From: an uncultured Rikenellaceae bacterium
GTDB taxonomy: Bacteria > Bacteroidota > Bacteroidia > Bacteroidales > Rikenellaceae
Assembly: GCA_944326815.1 (NCBI GenBank)
Contig: CALVFI010000014.1
Location: forward strand, 186,001-250,000
Direction of reading: 5' to 3'
Length of the DNA stretch: 64,000 nucleotides
The notes beneath the pieces were generated by a model, which saw nothing but the letters and a program-made list of their open reading frames with translations, had not been told where the DNA came from and ran no database searches. A program made the position numbers and the translations under genes. Shown piece after piece: positions 51,610 to 61,679 of the stretch (the first letter of the stretch is position 1; each line of letters starts with the position of its first letter).

Positions 51610-52899
51610 CTACTCTGCGGTGATCAGATAGTAATTCTTTTTCCCTTTTTGAACGAGCAGATACTTCCCTGCGATCAGATCTTCTGCTGTGACGAGGCGG
51701 CCTGTCGAGGTCACTTTCTCTTTATTGAGCGATACGCCCCCACCTTGGATCAGCTTCCGTGTTTCGCCTTTGGAGGGGAAGATCTGTAACGCTCCTCCGC
51801 AGAGGTCCACGAAATTGATGCCTGTTGCGATCTCCGAGGCCGGCACGGTGTATTGGGGTACGCCTTCGAATACCTGTAGAAGCGTTTGCTCGTCGAGTTG
51901 TTTCAATGCCTCGGCCGTAGCGCCGCCGAAGAGAATCGTAGAGGCCTCTACGGCTTTTTCATACTCTTCCTGAGAGTGGATCATGCAGGTGAGCTCCTTG
52001 GCAAGTGTTTTTTGAAGTTTACGTTCATGAGGAGCCGCATCGTGTTCGGTAATCAAGCCGTCGATCGTCTCACGGTCGAGTAACGTAAAAATCTTGATGT
52101 AGCGCTTGGCATCTTCGTCACTGGTGTTGAGCCAGAACTGATAGAATTTGTAAGGCGATGTGTAACGGGGATCGAGCCAGATGTTTCCGCTTTCGGTTTT
52201 CCCGAATTTCGTGCCATCGGCTTTTTTGATCAGCGGACAGGTGAGGGCGAAAGCCTCTCCGTCCAGTTTACGGCGGATCAGTTCGGTGCCGGTAGTAATG
52301 TTGCCCCACTGGTCGCTTCCTCCCAGTTGCAGTTTGCAGTTGTGGGTTTGATAGAGGTGCAAAAAGTCGTATCCTTGAACCAGTTGATAGGTGAATTCGG
52401 TGAATGACATTCCTTCTCCTTCGCCGTTAAACCGCTTTTTGACGGAGTCTTTGGCCATCATGTAGTTGACGGTGATGAGTTTGCCCACGTCGCGGATGAA
52501 GTCGAGGAACGAGAAATCCTTCATCCAGTCGTAATTGTTTACAAGGATGGCGGCATTTGGAGCATCCGACTCGAAGTCGATCAACTTGGAGAGTTGGCGT
52601 TTGATTGCTTCCTGGTTGTGACGCAGGGTCGATTCGTCGAGCAGGTTCCGTTCGAGGGATTTGCCCGACGGGTCTCCGATCATTCCCGTGGCTCCACCTA
52701 CGAGAGCGATTGGGCGGTGGCCGCATCGTTGAAAGTGTTTCAGGATCATTACACTGACCAGGTGTCCTATATGGAGTGAATCGGCCGTCGGGTCGATACC
52801 CACATAGGCCGTTGTCATCTCTTTGTTCAATTGTTCTTCGGTTCCGGGCATGATATCGTGGATCATGCCTCTCCAGCGAAGTTCTTCTACGAAATTCAT
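51610..52899 (-). CDS. tyrS: Tyrosine-tRNA ligase
   Basis: 429 residues. Class I synthetase signature HIGHLVSVM, tyrosine-binding [14 protein letters not shown] and [13 protein letters not shown], the KMSKS equivalent KFGKT, and a C-terminal S4 RNA-binding domain ([20 protein letters not shown]). Charges tRNA-Tyr. Normal length for TyrRS of the bacterial type. Confidence 0.97.
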   Translation of the reverse strand: MNFVEELRWRGMIHDIMPGTEEQLNKEMTTAYVGIDPTADSLHIGHLVSVMILKHFQRCGHRPIALVGGATGMIGDPSGKSLERNLLDESTLRHNQEAIKRQLSKLIDFESDAPNAAILVNNYDWMKDFSFLDFIRDVGKLITVNYMMAKDSVKKRFNGEGEGMSFTEFTYQLVQGYDFLHLYQTHNCKLQLGGSDQWGNITTGTELIRRKLDGEAFALTCPLIKKADGTKFGKTESGNIWLDPRYTSPYKFYQFWLNTSDEDAKRYIKIFTLLDRETIDGLITEHDAAPHERKLQKTLAKELTCMIHSQEEYEKAVEASTILFGGATAEALKQLDEQTLLQVFEGVPQYTVPASEIATGINFVDLCGGALQIFPSKGETRKLIQGGGVSLNKEKVTSTGRLVTAEDLIAGKYLLVQKGKKNYYLITAE

Positions 52900-53083
52900 C
52901 GATTACAGTCGTTTTTCTATTGTGTTAGACAATATGCGGATATCCGTTTCTATAAATCAGACTATGGAATAATGCACAAAAATACGTTTTTATCCCGAAA
53001 TTGCCCAATGCTTGAAACGTTTTTCCCGGACTTTCTGTTTTTTCTGTCAGTAGATTAACGTCGTTCAGAGGACAAGATACAGA

Positions 53084-53109
53084 AAAAGGCAGCATTCCGC
53101 TGCCCTTTT
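53084..53109 (-). terminator. Intrinsic terminator after ilvE
   Basis: GGCAGC/GCTGCC stem (53088-53093 with 53099-53104), five-base loop, and on the minus strand a run of five T. It lies 36 bases after the ilvE stop codon. The rest of the 245-base gap to tyrS (52900-53144) shows no gene. Confidence 0.8.
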
Positions 53110-53144
53110 CATTATGGTTCGGTCGTATGGTGCCGATTTTTAAA

Positions 53145-54161
53145 CTAAAGGATGGTTATCCAACCATGAGTATCGGGTTGCTCCCCATATTGAATACCAC
53201 GTAGACGCTCATACAATGCAATGCACCATTTGCCGGCGGTTTTCCCATTGCCGTAAATATATGTCTTTTCGTTGTCGGGGTCATAGATGCTGCCGATCGG
53301 CGAAATGACTGCTGCCGTACCGCATGCTCCGCACTCCTCGAACGTAGGCAGTTCGTTCACATCTACATGGCGCCGCTCTACTTTCAGCCCCATGTCGGCA
53401 GCCAGTTCCCGAAGACTCTTGTTGGTAATGGACGGCAGTACCGAGTGTGATTCCGGCGTGATGTAGGCTCCGTCACGAATGGCGAAGAAGTTGGCTGCTC
53501 CGCATTCGTCGATGTATTTCTTCTCTTTGGCGTCGAGATAGAGTACGCTGGGGTAGCCCTTTTCGTGGCCGAGTTCCCCGGAGATCATGCTGGCACCGTA
53601 GTTGCCTCCGGCTTTGATGTGACCCGTACCGAGAGGTGCTGCACGGTCATGGTCGCGGTCGATGATCACTTTGATCGGTTTGAAGCCCTCTTTGTAATAT
53701 GGACCCACCGGAGTGACGAATACGACGAACATGTATTCTTTCGCGGGATTGACCCCGACCTGCGCTCCTGTACCGATCAGCAACGGACGGATATAAAGCG
53801 ATGCCCCCGTACCATAAGGAGGCACAAAACGTTCATTCGCTTTCACCACCTTTTTTACCGCCTCCGTAAACAATTCTACCGAAGGATAGGCCATTTTGAG
53901 ATACTCGCCCGAGGAGATCAATCGTTTGGCGTTCTCCTCGACACGGAACAGACGGATATTGCCGTCTTTCCCCCTGTAGGCTTTCAACCCCTCGAAGGCT
54001 TCCTGGCCATAGTGCAGGCAGGTAGCTGCCATGTGGAGTGGAATATACTCGTCGCTGGTCAGCTCGGGTTCGCTCCATTTTCCATCGCGGTAGTAACATC
54101 TTACATTGTAGTCCGTTTTCATATACCCGAAACCGAGACTACTCCAATCGATATTTTCCAT
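53145..54161 (-). CDS. ilvE: Branched-chain amino acid aminotransferase
   Basis: 338 residues, fold-type IV PLP enzyme. Seen: LHYGQEAFEGLKAYRGKDG, SLYIRPLLIGTGAQVGV, the PLP lysine region LGTGHIKAGGNYGASM, DAKEKKYIDECGAANFF and CGTAAVISPIG. Transfers the amino group between glutamate and leucine, isoleucine or valine. Follows metG by 35 bases. Confidence 0.95.
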   Translation of the reverse strand: MENIDWSSLGFGYMKTDYNVRCYYRDGKWSEPELTSDEYIPLHMAATCLHYGQEAFEGLKAYRGKDGNIRLFRVEENAKRLISSGEYLKMAYPSVELFTEAVKKVVKANERFVPPYGTGASLYIRPLLIGTGAQVGVNPAKEYMFVVFVTPVGPYYKEGFKPIKVIIDRDHDRAAPLGTGHIKAGGNYGASMISGELGHEKGYPSVLYLDAKEKKYIDECGAANFFAIRDGAYITPESHSVLPSITNKSLRELAADMGLKVERRHVDVNELPTFEECGACGTAAVISPIGSIYDPDNEKTYIYGNGKTAGKWCIALYERLRGIQYGEQPDTHGWITIL

Positions 54162-54196
54162 ATTAGTTTGGTTTTACGCTATTGTCTTAGTTTTCG

Positions 54197-56236
54197 TTAG
54201 CCGACGATTGCGCCGTTATTTACTTTATCTCCGGGGGAGAGCAGCACCAGTTTGCCCGTTGCATCGGCGGCCATAAGGATCATCCCTTTCGATAGGACGC
54301 CTTTCAGCTCCCGGGGTTCGAGATTCACAAGTACCAGCACCTGACGCCCCACCAACTCCTCGGGAGTGTAATACTCGGCAATCCCGGAGACGATTTCGCG
54401 CTTGTCGATACCTGTGTCGATGGTGAGTTTGAGCAGTTTTTTTGTCTTGGCAATTTTCTCGGCGGCCAATATGGTCGAAACGCGAATGTCCATCCGACCG
54501 AAGTCGTCGAAAGAGATATTCTCTTTCTGAGGTTCGGCTTTTTTCCCGGCTTCGCGGGCAAGGTTGGCTTTTTTCGTGTCCTCCAATTTCTTAAGTTGCT
54601 TTTCGACTACGCTGTCCTCGATTTTTTCGAACAACAGTTCGGCCTTGCCGAGTTTGTGACCCACAGGAAGGATGTCGAATGTCCCGAGATGATCCCATCC
54701 AAAGGGTTGCGCGTCGAGCATCTTCAGAATCTTGGCCGACGTAAAGGGCATAAACGGTTCGATGGCGATGGCAAGGTTGGCCGTAATCTGAAGCGAGAGG
54801 TTCAAGATTGTGGCTACCCGCGTTTGGTCGGATTTGATGACCTTCCAAGGCTCCGTATCGGCCAGGTATTTGTTTCCCAGACGGGCGACGGCCATGGCAT
54901 CCTTGAGGGCTTCGCGGAACCGATAGTTCTCGATGTTCTCTTCCAGCGACTTCTTGATGGCAGGCAGTTCGCTCAACGTATCGCGGTCGTAGTCGGTCAA
55001 TTCCCCTGCCGCAGGAACCTTCCCCTCAAAATACTTGTCGGTCAGCACCAGCGCTCGATTCACGAAATTCCCCAGAACGGCCACCAATTCATTATTGTTG
55101 CGCGTCTGAAAATCTTTCCATGTGAAATCATTGTCCTTCGTCTCAGGAGCATTGGCACACAGTACGTAACGCAGCACGTCTTCCTTGCCGGGAAACTCAT
55201 CCAGATACTCATGAAGCCATACGGCCCAGTTCCGCGAGGTCGAAATCTTATCCCCTTCGAGGTTGAGAAATTCGTTTGCGGGTACGTTTTCCGGCAATAT
55301 GTATCCGCCGTGAGCCTTGAGCATCGACGGAAAGACGATGCAATGGAAGACAATGTTATCCTTCCCGATGAAATGCACCATCTTGGTATCTTCGCTTTTC
55401 CAATATTTTTCCCAGTCGGGTGTAAGCTCTTTCGTTGCGGAGATATATCCGATCGGAGCATCGAACCATACATAGAGCACCTTGCCCTCTGCCCCTTTGA
55501 CGGGTACGGGAATGCCCCAATCCAGGTCCCGGCTCACGGCACGGGGCTGCAACCCGAGGTCCAGCCAGCTTTTGCATTGGCCGTAGACATTGGCTTTCCA
55601 CTCCTTATGCCCTTCGAGAATCCATTGGCGGAGGAACTCCTCGTATTCGTTGAGTGGCAGGTACCAGTGGGTGGTCTCTTTCATGACGGGTTTCGAACCG
55701 GTAATGGCGCTCCGGGGGTTAATCAGATCGGTAGCATTGAGCGTGCTCCCGCATTTTTCGCACTGATCGCCGTAGGCCCGGTCGTTCTGGCAGTGCGGGC
55801 AGGTCCCGACGATATAACGGTCGGCGAGAAATGTACCCGCCTCCTCGTCGTAATACTGCATGGTCGTCTGCTCGATGAACTTGCCGTTATCATATAGCGT
55901 TCGGAAGAAGTCGGATGCCGTTTTGGCATGCATTTCCGACGTGGTCCGGGAGTAGATGTCGAAAGACATACCCAAGCGTGCGAACGACTCTTTGATGAGT
56001 TCGTGATATTTGTCTACCACATCTTGCGGCGTGATTCCCTCGTTCCGGGCTTTGATGGTGATGGGTACCCCATGTTCATCCGATCCGCAGACCCAGATAA
56101 CGTCCTCGCCCCGCAACCGCAGGTAGCGGACGTAGATGTCGGAAGGGACGTAAACCCCTGCCAGATGTCCTATGTGAACAGGTCCGTTGGCGTATGGGAG
56201 TGCCGAAGTGACCAGATAGCGTTTGAATTTTTTCAT
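54197..56236 (-). CDS. metG: Methionine-tRNA ligase
   Basis: 679 residues. HIGH motif as PVHIGHLAG, zinc knuckle [32 protein letters not shown], the KMSKS equivalent KISTSRN, an anticodon-binding domain, and a C-terminal EMAP-II-like tRNA-binding domain ([20 protein letters not shown]) that also supports dimerisation. Complete two-part bacterial form. Confidence 0.97.
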   Translation of the reverse strand: MKKFKRYLVTSALPYANGPVHIGHLAGVYVPSDIYVRYLRLRGEDVIWVCGSDEHGVPITIKARNEGITPQDVVDKYHELIKESFARLGMSFDIYSRTTSEMHAKTASDFFRTLYDNGKFIEQTTMQYYDEEAGTFLADRYIVGTCPHCQNDRAYGDQCEKCGSTLNATDLINPRSAITGSKPVMKETTHWYLPLNEYEEFLRQWILEGHKEWKANVYGQCKSWLDLGLQPRAVSRDLDWGIPVPVKGAEGKVLYVWFDAPIGYISATKELTPDWEKYWKSEDTKMVHFIGKDNIVFHCIVFPSMLKAHGGYILPENVPANEFLNLEGDKISTSRNWAVWLHEYLDEFPGKEDVLRYVLCANAPETKDNDFTWKDFQTRNNNELVAVLGNFVNRALVLTDKYFEGKVPAAGELTDYDRDTLSELPAIKKSLEENIENYRFREALKDAMAVARLGNKYLADTEPWKVIKSDQTRVATILNLSLQITANLAIAIEPFMPFTSAKILKMLDAQPFGWDHLGTFDILPVGHKLGKAELLFEKIEDSVVEKQLKKLEDTKKANLAREAGKKAEPQKENISFDDFGRMDIRVSTILAAEKIAKTKKLLKLTIDTGIDKREIVSGIAEYYTPEELVGRQVLVLVNLEPRELKGVLSKGMILMAADATGKLVLLSPGDKVNNGAIVG

Positions 56237-56326
56237 CCAGATAGACCTTTATGCGTATACGTTATGATGTAAGGAACAAAGTTAAACCATTTTCCTGAAT
56301 TTCTCAACTTCGCAGGGCAAATATAA

Positions 56327-56358
56327 ACGGGGAAGGTCGATATGCAACACTTCCCCGT
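56327..56358 (-). terminator. Possible terminator after the lipocalin-like lipoprotein gene
   Basis: Nine-bp stem ACGGGGAAG/CTTCCCCGT with a 14-base loop, 22 bases after the stop at 56380. No strong T-run on the minus strand, so the call is weak. Confidence 0.4.
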
Positions 56359-56379
56359 CATATTTTCATTGAGTTTACT

Positions 56380-56976
56380 TTAGCGTTGACGGGCCAGACG
56401 CCAGAGGGGTTGTCCCTTGCGGAGGAGTATGAGCGAATCGGCATCAAGTTTCGCTATGGACAAAGTATCTGTACCGGAAATGGTTTGTCCGTTGCCGATG
56501 CTTTCGTAGGAGAGCATGAGTGTGGGAGTGGAGGCATTCGATATGTCGAGCATCCATTGACTGAATTGAAGTGTTGCCATGTTGATGGAGGCAGCTGTGC
56601 CGTCCGATTGCAATTCGACTCCTTGCAGTCCCTCCATGCCCGGAATGGGTTCTACCCATCTTCCGGGGAGATAGAAATAAGGGGAGTGGGCGGTTATGGT
56701 CAGGTCGGTCGGTTTGCATACCGTACTGCCGTTGTCGGCCTTCTCCTGGGTGTAGGTAACTTGGACCGAATCGTTGAGTAATACGCCAGGAACACGTGCC
56801 GGATCGGTATCCGTGATACTGAGTTCGATGGTGTCTCCTGTTGAGGTGACGATGGAGATGTGGTCCATCGAGGCATCCATGACGATACCGTTTACTGTTT
56901 GTGGAGCCTTGTTGTTTTGGCATGAGATGGCAACGAAGAGTGTCAGAAGCATGAATAAAAGAGCTGGTTTTCTCAT
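56380..56976 (-). CDS. Lipocalin-like lipoprotein
   Basis: 198 residues. Lipoprotein signal (MRKPALLFMLLTLFVAISC; Cys19). Two beta-rich parts: residues 25-90 with an OB-like or DUF-type strand set (NGIVMDASMDHISIVTSTGD), and a C-terminal part with GRWVEPIPGMEGLQGVEL, the N-terminal G-x-W pattern of lipocalin-like domains in Bacteroidales. Function unknown. The ATG at 56976 fits the signal; 57015 is an in-frame alternative. Confidence 0.72.
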   Translation of the reverse strand: MRKPALLFMLLTLFVAISCQNNKAPQTVNGIVMDASMDHISIVTSTGDTIELSITDTDPARVPGVLLNDSVQVTYTQEKADNGSTVCKPTDLTITAHSPYFYLPGRWVEPIPGMEGLQGVELQSDGTAASINMATLQFSQWMLDISNASTPTLMLSYESIGNGQTISGTDTLSIAKLDADSLILLRKGQPLWRLARQR

Positions 56977-57036
56977 GATAGTTGAATCTTTATGTTGTTG
57001 TTTCGTTGATTTCATGACCTGTGATTTGTGGATTGC

Positions 57037-57828
57037 TCAGAGGATACCAAAGTGTTGCAGGGCTTTGGCAATGCCGTCGTTGTCCACGGTATCGGTGACA
57101 TATTTAGCCGACCGTTTCACTTCGTCTGCGGCATTCCCCATGGCGACGCTCAAGGCGGTGTGTTGCAGCATCGGAATGTCATTGCCTCCGTCACCGAACG
57201 ACATCGTCTCCTCGAGACGGATTCCGTAGTGGTTGATTATCTGGTCGATCCCTCGTTGTTTGCTGTTGCCGCGTGGGATGACATCGGCAAAAAGCGGATT
57301 CCACCGTGCCGCATCGCAATGTGTGAGGACGTCACGCATGATAGGTATCTCCTCTTGGGCGTCGATGAACGAAACGAGTTGGAATACCTCTTCCCCGAGC
57401 ATTGCCTCCAGAGGGCGCTGCTGGGGGACGGGAAAATCGAGCAGTTCGAAGATGCGGCTGGCTTTTTCGTCTATATGATTGATATATAATTGATCTGCCA
57501 TGACATACATGACCGAGAAGGTGTTCCCTTCTTGTTGATAGCGGATCAGCGCCTCGATGTCGGACGGGTCGATCGGGTTTTTATAGATGACATTGCGTTT
57601 TCCATCTTCACCGCCGGCCAGGCAATAGCCTCCGTTGAGCGTGATGTAGCCGTCGAATCGGAGACCGTCGAGGTGGTTGATGCCTGCCAATGGGCGTCCG
57701 GTGGCGATGAAAGTCCGGATATCCCGTCTTCGGAGTTCATCCAACGCGCGGACCGTCGAATCGGATACGGTGTGTGTCTTGAAACTTAACAGGGTGCCGT
57801 CTATGTCGAAAAAAATGGCTTTTATCAT
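57037..57828 (-). CDS. Cof-type HAD-superfamily hydrolase
   Basis: 263 residues. HAD motif I FFDIDGTLLS, motif II TFIATGR, motif III lysine in the IPRGNSKQRGIDQ segment, motif IV SFGDGGNDIPML, with a C2-type cap between. Acts on sugar phosphates, FMN or similar small phosphates; the exact substrate cannot be told. The ATG at 57828 is chosen, since the protein family begins four to five residues before DIDGT. Confidence 0.93.
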   Translation of the reverse strand: MIKAIFFDIDGTLLSFKTHTVSDSTVRALDELRRRDIRTFIATGRPLAGINHLDGLRFDGYITLNGGYCLAGGEDGKRNVIYKNPIDPSDIEALIRYQQEGNTFSVMYVMADQLYINHIDEKASRIFELLDFPVPQQRPLEAMLGEEVFQLVSFIDAQEEIPIMRDVLTHCDAARWNPLFADVIPRGNSKQRGIDQIINHYGIRLEETMSFGDGGNDIPMLQHTALSVAMGNAADEVKRSAKYVTDTVDNDGIAKALQHFGIL

Positions 57829-57901
57829 CTCGATTTGTATCTTGTCACGAACTTTTGCAAAGGTAACGATAATCTGCAAAAGTGGCGCTGTTTTTCACTT
57901 A

Positions 57902-58810
57902 TCAAAGCAGTGTCTTGATTCGGTGGTAACCGGCACGAAGCAGAGGAGTCTCGCCGAACAGACGTTGGAACTCCTCTTCCGTCAGATTCTGCCAGAAAGC
58001 AGCCGTGGTTTCCGCGGGGTCTAAGACAGGGTCGAATGTCCGGAGTGTGTGCAGGGGACTGCGGGCATTATGGGGGCAGCAGCTCTGACATACGTCGCAC
58101 CCGAAAATCCAGCCATGCAGGTTGTGACGGTCGGACGCTTCCTCTTCTGGCAACCGTTCGATGGTCAGTCGCGAGATGCAGCGCCGCGCATCTATGATAT
58201 GCGGCGCTCGGATAGCTCCTGCGGGACAATGGTCGATACAGGCCGTGCAGTTTCCGCAGCGGTTCTCACGACAGGGGGTGTCATAGCAATCTGCTTCGGC
58301 ATCGAGCACCAGCTCCCCGAGGAGGATGAACGAACCGTATTGGGGGGTGATGAGCAGCGAGTTTTTCCCAATCCACCCCAGGCCAGCTTCCGTGGCCCAG
58401 GCTTTTTCGAGCAGAGGGGCCGTGTCGGTGAAACATCGTCCGCCAACATTGCCGTAACGTTCCCGAATACGGGCAAGCAGTGCGAAGAGCATCTCCTTGA
58501 TGGTTTTATGGTAGTCACGGGCATAGGCGTAGGAGGCTATTTTGGGTATTCGCTCCAAGGGCTGATTCCATGCGCTGTTTTTGTAATGGACGGCGCAAAC
58601 CACGATGGTTTTGGCCCCCTCGACCAACAGCGAAGGATCGAGACGTTTATCCATATGCCGACGCAGGTACTCGAGCGAGGCGTCATATCCCTGTGCGAAC
58701 CACTGGTCAAAAAACTTCTTGCGCTCATCGAGAGGGCGGCAACGCGCCACACCGCAGAGTGAGAAGCCGCATGCTTTGGCAGTCTGTTTGATATATTCCG
58801 AATCGAGCAT
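57902..58810 (-). CDS. queG: Epoxyqueuosine reductase
   Basis: 302 residues. Two 4Fe-4S motifs, CRENRCGNCTACIDHCPAGAI and CDVCQSCCPHN, after an N-terminal cobalamin-binding domain (LDPSLLVEGAKTIVVCAVHYK; ATEAGLGWIGKNSLLITPQYG). Performs the last step of queuosine synthesis in tRNA and needs cobalamin, linking it to B12 supply like the nrdDG riboswitch. The ATG at 58810 is used. Confidence 0.93.
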   Translation of the reverse strand: MLDSEYIKQTAKACGFSLCGVARCRPLDERKKFFDQWFAQGYDASLEYLRRHMDKRLDPSLLVEGAKTIVVCAVHYKNSAWNQPLERIPKIASYAYARDYHKTIKEMLFALLARIRERYGNVGGRCFTDTAPLLEKAWATEAGLGWIGKNSLLITPQYGSFILLGELVLDAEADCYDTPCRENRCGNCTACIDHCPAGAIRAPHIIDARRCISRLTIERLPEEEASDRHNLHGWIFGCDVCQSCCPHNARSPLHTLRTFDPVLDPAETTAAFWQNLTEEEFQRLFGETPLLRAGYHRIKTLL

Positions 58811-58825
58811 CTGTATTATTTTCCT

Positions 58826-58863
58826 CAAAAGTACGGTTAAAATCATAATAAAAATTACTTTTG
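58826..58863. promoter_or_regulatory. Divergent -7 boxes between queG and the acyl-CoA synthetase gene
   Basis: TACTTTTG occurs on the minus strand at 58833-58826 (16 bases before the queG ATG) and on the plus strand at 58856-58863 (32 bases before the synthetase ATG). Both match TAnnTTTG; -33 elements are weak. Confidence 0.45.
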
Positions 58864-58894
58864 TACTTTAAGTGTGTGACATTTCAACATGATT

Positions 58895-60529
58895 ATGGCT
58901 TTTAAAACCCTTCGAGAACTCTATCTTCACAGCATAACTACCTATCGGGGCCGGCTTGCTTCGTCGATGTTCGGCGGAGAGTCGCTGACCTATGCTGCAT
59001 TTGCAGAACGGGTGGACACAGTGGCGGAACTGCTGCGTGGAGCAGGACTCAATGCAGGAGACAAGGTGGCTCTGTTGAGCAACAACATGCCCAACTGGGC
59101 GGTATGTTATTTCGCTGTGGTTACCTCGGGCCTGGTCGTTGTGCCGATTCTGCCCGATTTCTCCGGTCCGGAACTCGACATGATTATCCGGCATGCCGAT
59201 GCGAAAGCACTATTGGTGTCGGACAGACTGTTCGGCAAGGTATCAAAAGAGACCATCGACCGACTCAATATCGTTATTCGTACGAAAAATCTCGGGGTAA
59301 TCTCACAACATTGTTCTCTCCAAGGTTCGTTCGCCGAACCGAAAGAGACGGACATCGCTGCCATTATCTATACTTCAGGAACAACCTCTACACCCAAAGG
59401 GGTGATGCTGACCCATGGTAATTTGGCAACACAACTGATGATGGATTTCGATCTTTTCCCCATATACAAAGAAGACATATTTCTCTCTATCTTACCGCTT
59501 TCCCATACCTACGAATGTTCGCTGGGGATGCTCTATCCTTTCTCAGCAGGAGCTTCAGTAGTGTATTTGGACAAATTGCCGACTGCCTCTTCACTGATGC
59601 CTGCCCTGAAACAAGTTCAACCGACCGTGATGCTGAGCGTACCGTTGGTGATCGAGAAGATCTATCGGAGTCAGGTATTGAATCGGATGACCAGGAACAG
59701 ATTGTTGAAGAAATTATATGGGTGGGCCCCTTTCCGCCGATGGATTCATCGTACGGCAGGAGCGCGATTACTCAAAATTTTCGGGGGACGGCTTCGATTC
59801 TTCGGTATCGGCGGCGCTAAACTCGACGGGGCGACGGAACAATTCCTACAGGAAGCACGATTCCCTTATGCCATCGGATATGGACTGACCGAGACGGCCC
59901 CGTTGCTTGCCGGGGCTATTCCCGGCAAGACACGTCTCGGTTCTACCGGTCCCATCCTTAAAGGGGTAAAGGCTCGACTGGAAAATGTCAATCCGGTGTC
60001 CGGTGAGGGAGAGATCGTCGTGCTCAGCCCGAGTACTATGAAAGAGTATTATAAGAATCCGGAGGCGACGGCCGATGTTTTCACCTCAGATGGCTGGTTC
60101 CGTACCAAAGACCTCGGTTATTTCGATGCGGAGGGCTATCTGTATATCAAAGGCCGGCTGGGAAACATGATCGTAGGTCCCAGCGGAGAGAATATCTATC
60201 CGGAAGAGATCGAAAATGTGATCAACAGCCATTTTCTGGTGACCGATTCAATTGTGAAACAGGAAAAGGGGAAACTGATTGCTCTGGTGCATTTCAACAG
60301 AGAAGAGTTGGAACGGAAATACTACGACCTCAAGGAGAACCTGGCTGCACGCATGGAAGAAATCAAAGCAGACGTACTGAAATACGTCAACTCGAAAGTG
60401 GGGAAATTCTCTCACATAACAGCCGTGGAAGAACAACAAAAAGAGTTCGAGAAGACACCAACCCACAAAATCAAACGTTTCCTTTATATTAAAAGCAGTA
60501 ATAAACACAATCGGAAACAGCGTACATGA
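58895..60529 (+). CDS. AMP-dependent synthetase, long-chain acyl-CoA synthetase-like
   Basis: 544 residues. ANL-superfamily motifs in order: YTSGTTSTPKGVMLTHGN (phosphate loop), GYGLTETAPLLAGA, then GWFRTKDLGYFDAEGYLYIKGR and the C-terminal lysine region around TPTHKIKRFLY. Activates a carboxylic acid, probably a fatty acid, to an acyl-AMP and then the CoA ester. Start at 58895 or two codons earlier (58889). Confidence 0.92.
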   Translation: MAFKTLRELYLHSITTYRGRLASSMFGGESLTYAAFAERVDTVAELLRGAGLNAGDKVALLSNNMPNWAVCYFAVVTSGLVVVPILPDFSGPELDMIIRHADAKALLVSDRLFGKVSKETIDRLNIVIRTKNLGVISQHCSLQGSFAEPKETDIAAIIYTSGTTSTPKGVMLTHGNLATQLMMDFDLFPIYKEDIFLSILPLSHTYECSLGMLYPFSAGASVVYLDKLPTASSLMPALKQVQPTVMLSVPLVIEKIYRSQVLNRMTRNRLLKKLYGWAPFRRWIHRTAGARLLKIFGGRLRFFGIGGAKLDGATEQFLQEARFPYAIGYGLTETAPLLAGAIPGKTRLGSTGPILKGVKARLENVNPVSGEGEIVVLSPSTMKEYYKNPEATADVFTSDGWFRTKDLGYFDAEGYLYIKGRLGNMIVGPSGENIYPEEIENVINSHFLVTDSIVKQEKGKLIALVHFNREELERKYYDLKENLAARMEEIKADVLKYVNSKVGKFSHITAVEEQQKEFEKTPTHKIKRFLYIKSSNKHNRKQRT

Positions 60530-60590
60530 AGTAGTGTGTACTTCCGGATTGGACGCATTATTGATTTGTCACCCATAAAACATCGGGCTA

Positions 60591-61667
60591 TTGAAGCAAA
60601 ATACGGGAAATAAGAGTCCTCTTGCGAAAATCAAGCTCAGCCGTGCTCTATGGCCGATTTTGATCGGACTGGGCGTCGTTGGATATATGCTCTATCGAGA
60701 GTTCAATCCGGCGGTGTTCGACGATGTTCGCTTCTCGTGGGCCTCTGTTTTTTGGCTTTTTATGGCGATTCTGTTCATGTTTGGCCGCGACATCGGGTAC
60801 ATCATTCGGATTCGGGTATTGAGCGGACATCATCTTTCCTGGCGGCAGGCTTTTCGTGTGATTATGCTGTGGGAATTCACCTCGGCCATCACCCCTTCGG
60901 CGGTGGGCGGTACGAGTGTGGCAATTCTCTATGTTCATAAAGAGGGTATCTCGTTGGGCCGCAGCTCCGCCATTGTGATGCTCACTTCGTTTCTGGACGA
61001 ACTCTATTTCATCGTGATGTTCCCTCTGCTGATGCTGATTGTCGGCGTGGACAATCTCTTCGATATTACTACGCAGGGCGGAGTGATTGCCAAGGGACTG
61101 ATGACCTTTGCCCTGGTGGGTTATTTCCTGAAACTGGCCTATGTGCTGATATTGAGCTACGGGCTTTTTATCAATCCCCGGGGGTTGAAATGGCTGTTAA
61201 TGAAGATTTTTAGATTGCGCTGGCTGCGTCGGTGGTATCGGGCCATGAATAATATCGGGACAGATATCATCATTAGTTCGATCGAAATCCGGCATTACGG
61301 GTTCCGTTTCTGGTTCAAGGCTTGCGCTTCGACCTTCCTGTCGTGGAGTTCGCGGTATTTGGTGGCCAATGCCCTGATTCTGGCTTTCTTTGCCGTAAGC
61401 GACCAATTCCTGCTGTTTGCTCGCCAGTTGGTGATGTGGATCATGATGCTGGTGATGCCCACGCCGGGAGGGAGCGGTTTCGCAGAGTACATCTTTACGA
61501 CCTATTGCAGCGACCTGATCTCGGTCCCCGTTTCCCTGCAATTGGGAGCCGCCGCACTGATCGCTTTCCTATGGCGTGGAGTGACCTATTATCCCTATCT
61601 GATTGCCGGGGTTCTGATTTTCCCCCGTTGGATCAAACGCAATTTCGGGAAAGGGAAATCCGCCTGA
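60591..61667 (+). CDS. LPG-synthase-TM / UPF0104 family integral membrane protein (TTG start)
   Basis: 358 residues, about eight membrane helices (WPILIGLGVVGYMLYREF; SVFWLFMAILFMFGRDIGYI; FLDELYFIVMFPLLMLIVGV; LVMWIMMLVMPTPGGSGFAE). The block TPSAVGGTSVAILYVHKEG and TPGGSGFAE are typical of the family, which includes flippases for lysyl-phosphatidylglycerol and related lipids. The first usable codon is TTG at 60591; the next ATG would remove the first helix. Lacks the C-terminal synthase domain of MprF. Confidence 0.88.
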   Translation: MKQNTGNKSPLAKIKLSRALWPILIGLGVVGYMLYREFNPAVFDDVRFSWASVFWLFMAILFMFGRDIGYIIRIRVLSGHHLSWRQAFRVIMLWEFTSAITPSAVGGTSVAILYVHKEGISLGRSSAIVMLTSFLDELYFIVMFPLLMLIVGVDNLFDITTQGGVIAKGLMTFALVGYFLKLAYVLILSYGLFINPRGLKWLLMKIFRLRWLRRWYRAMNNIGTDIIISSIEIRHYGFRFWFKACASTFLSWSSRYLVANALILAFFAVSDQFLLFARQLVMWIMMLVMPTPGGSGFAEYIFTTYCSDLISVPVSLQLGAAALIAFLWRGVTYYPYLIAGVLIFPRWIKRNFGKGKSA

Positions 61668-61679
61668 TCCGACAAGGGC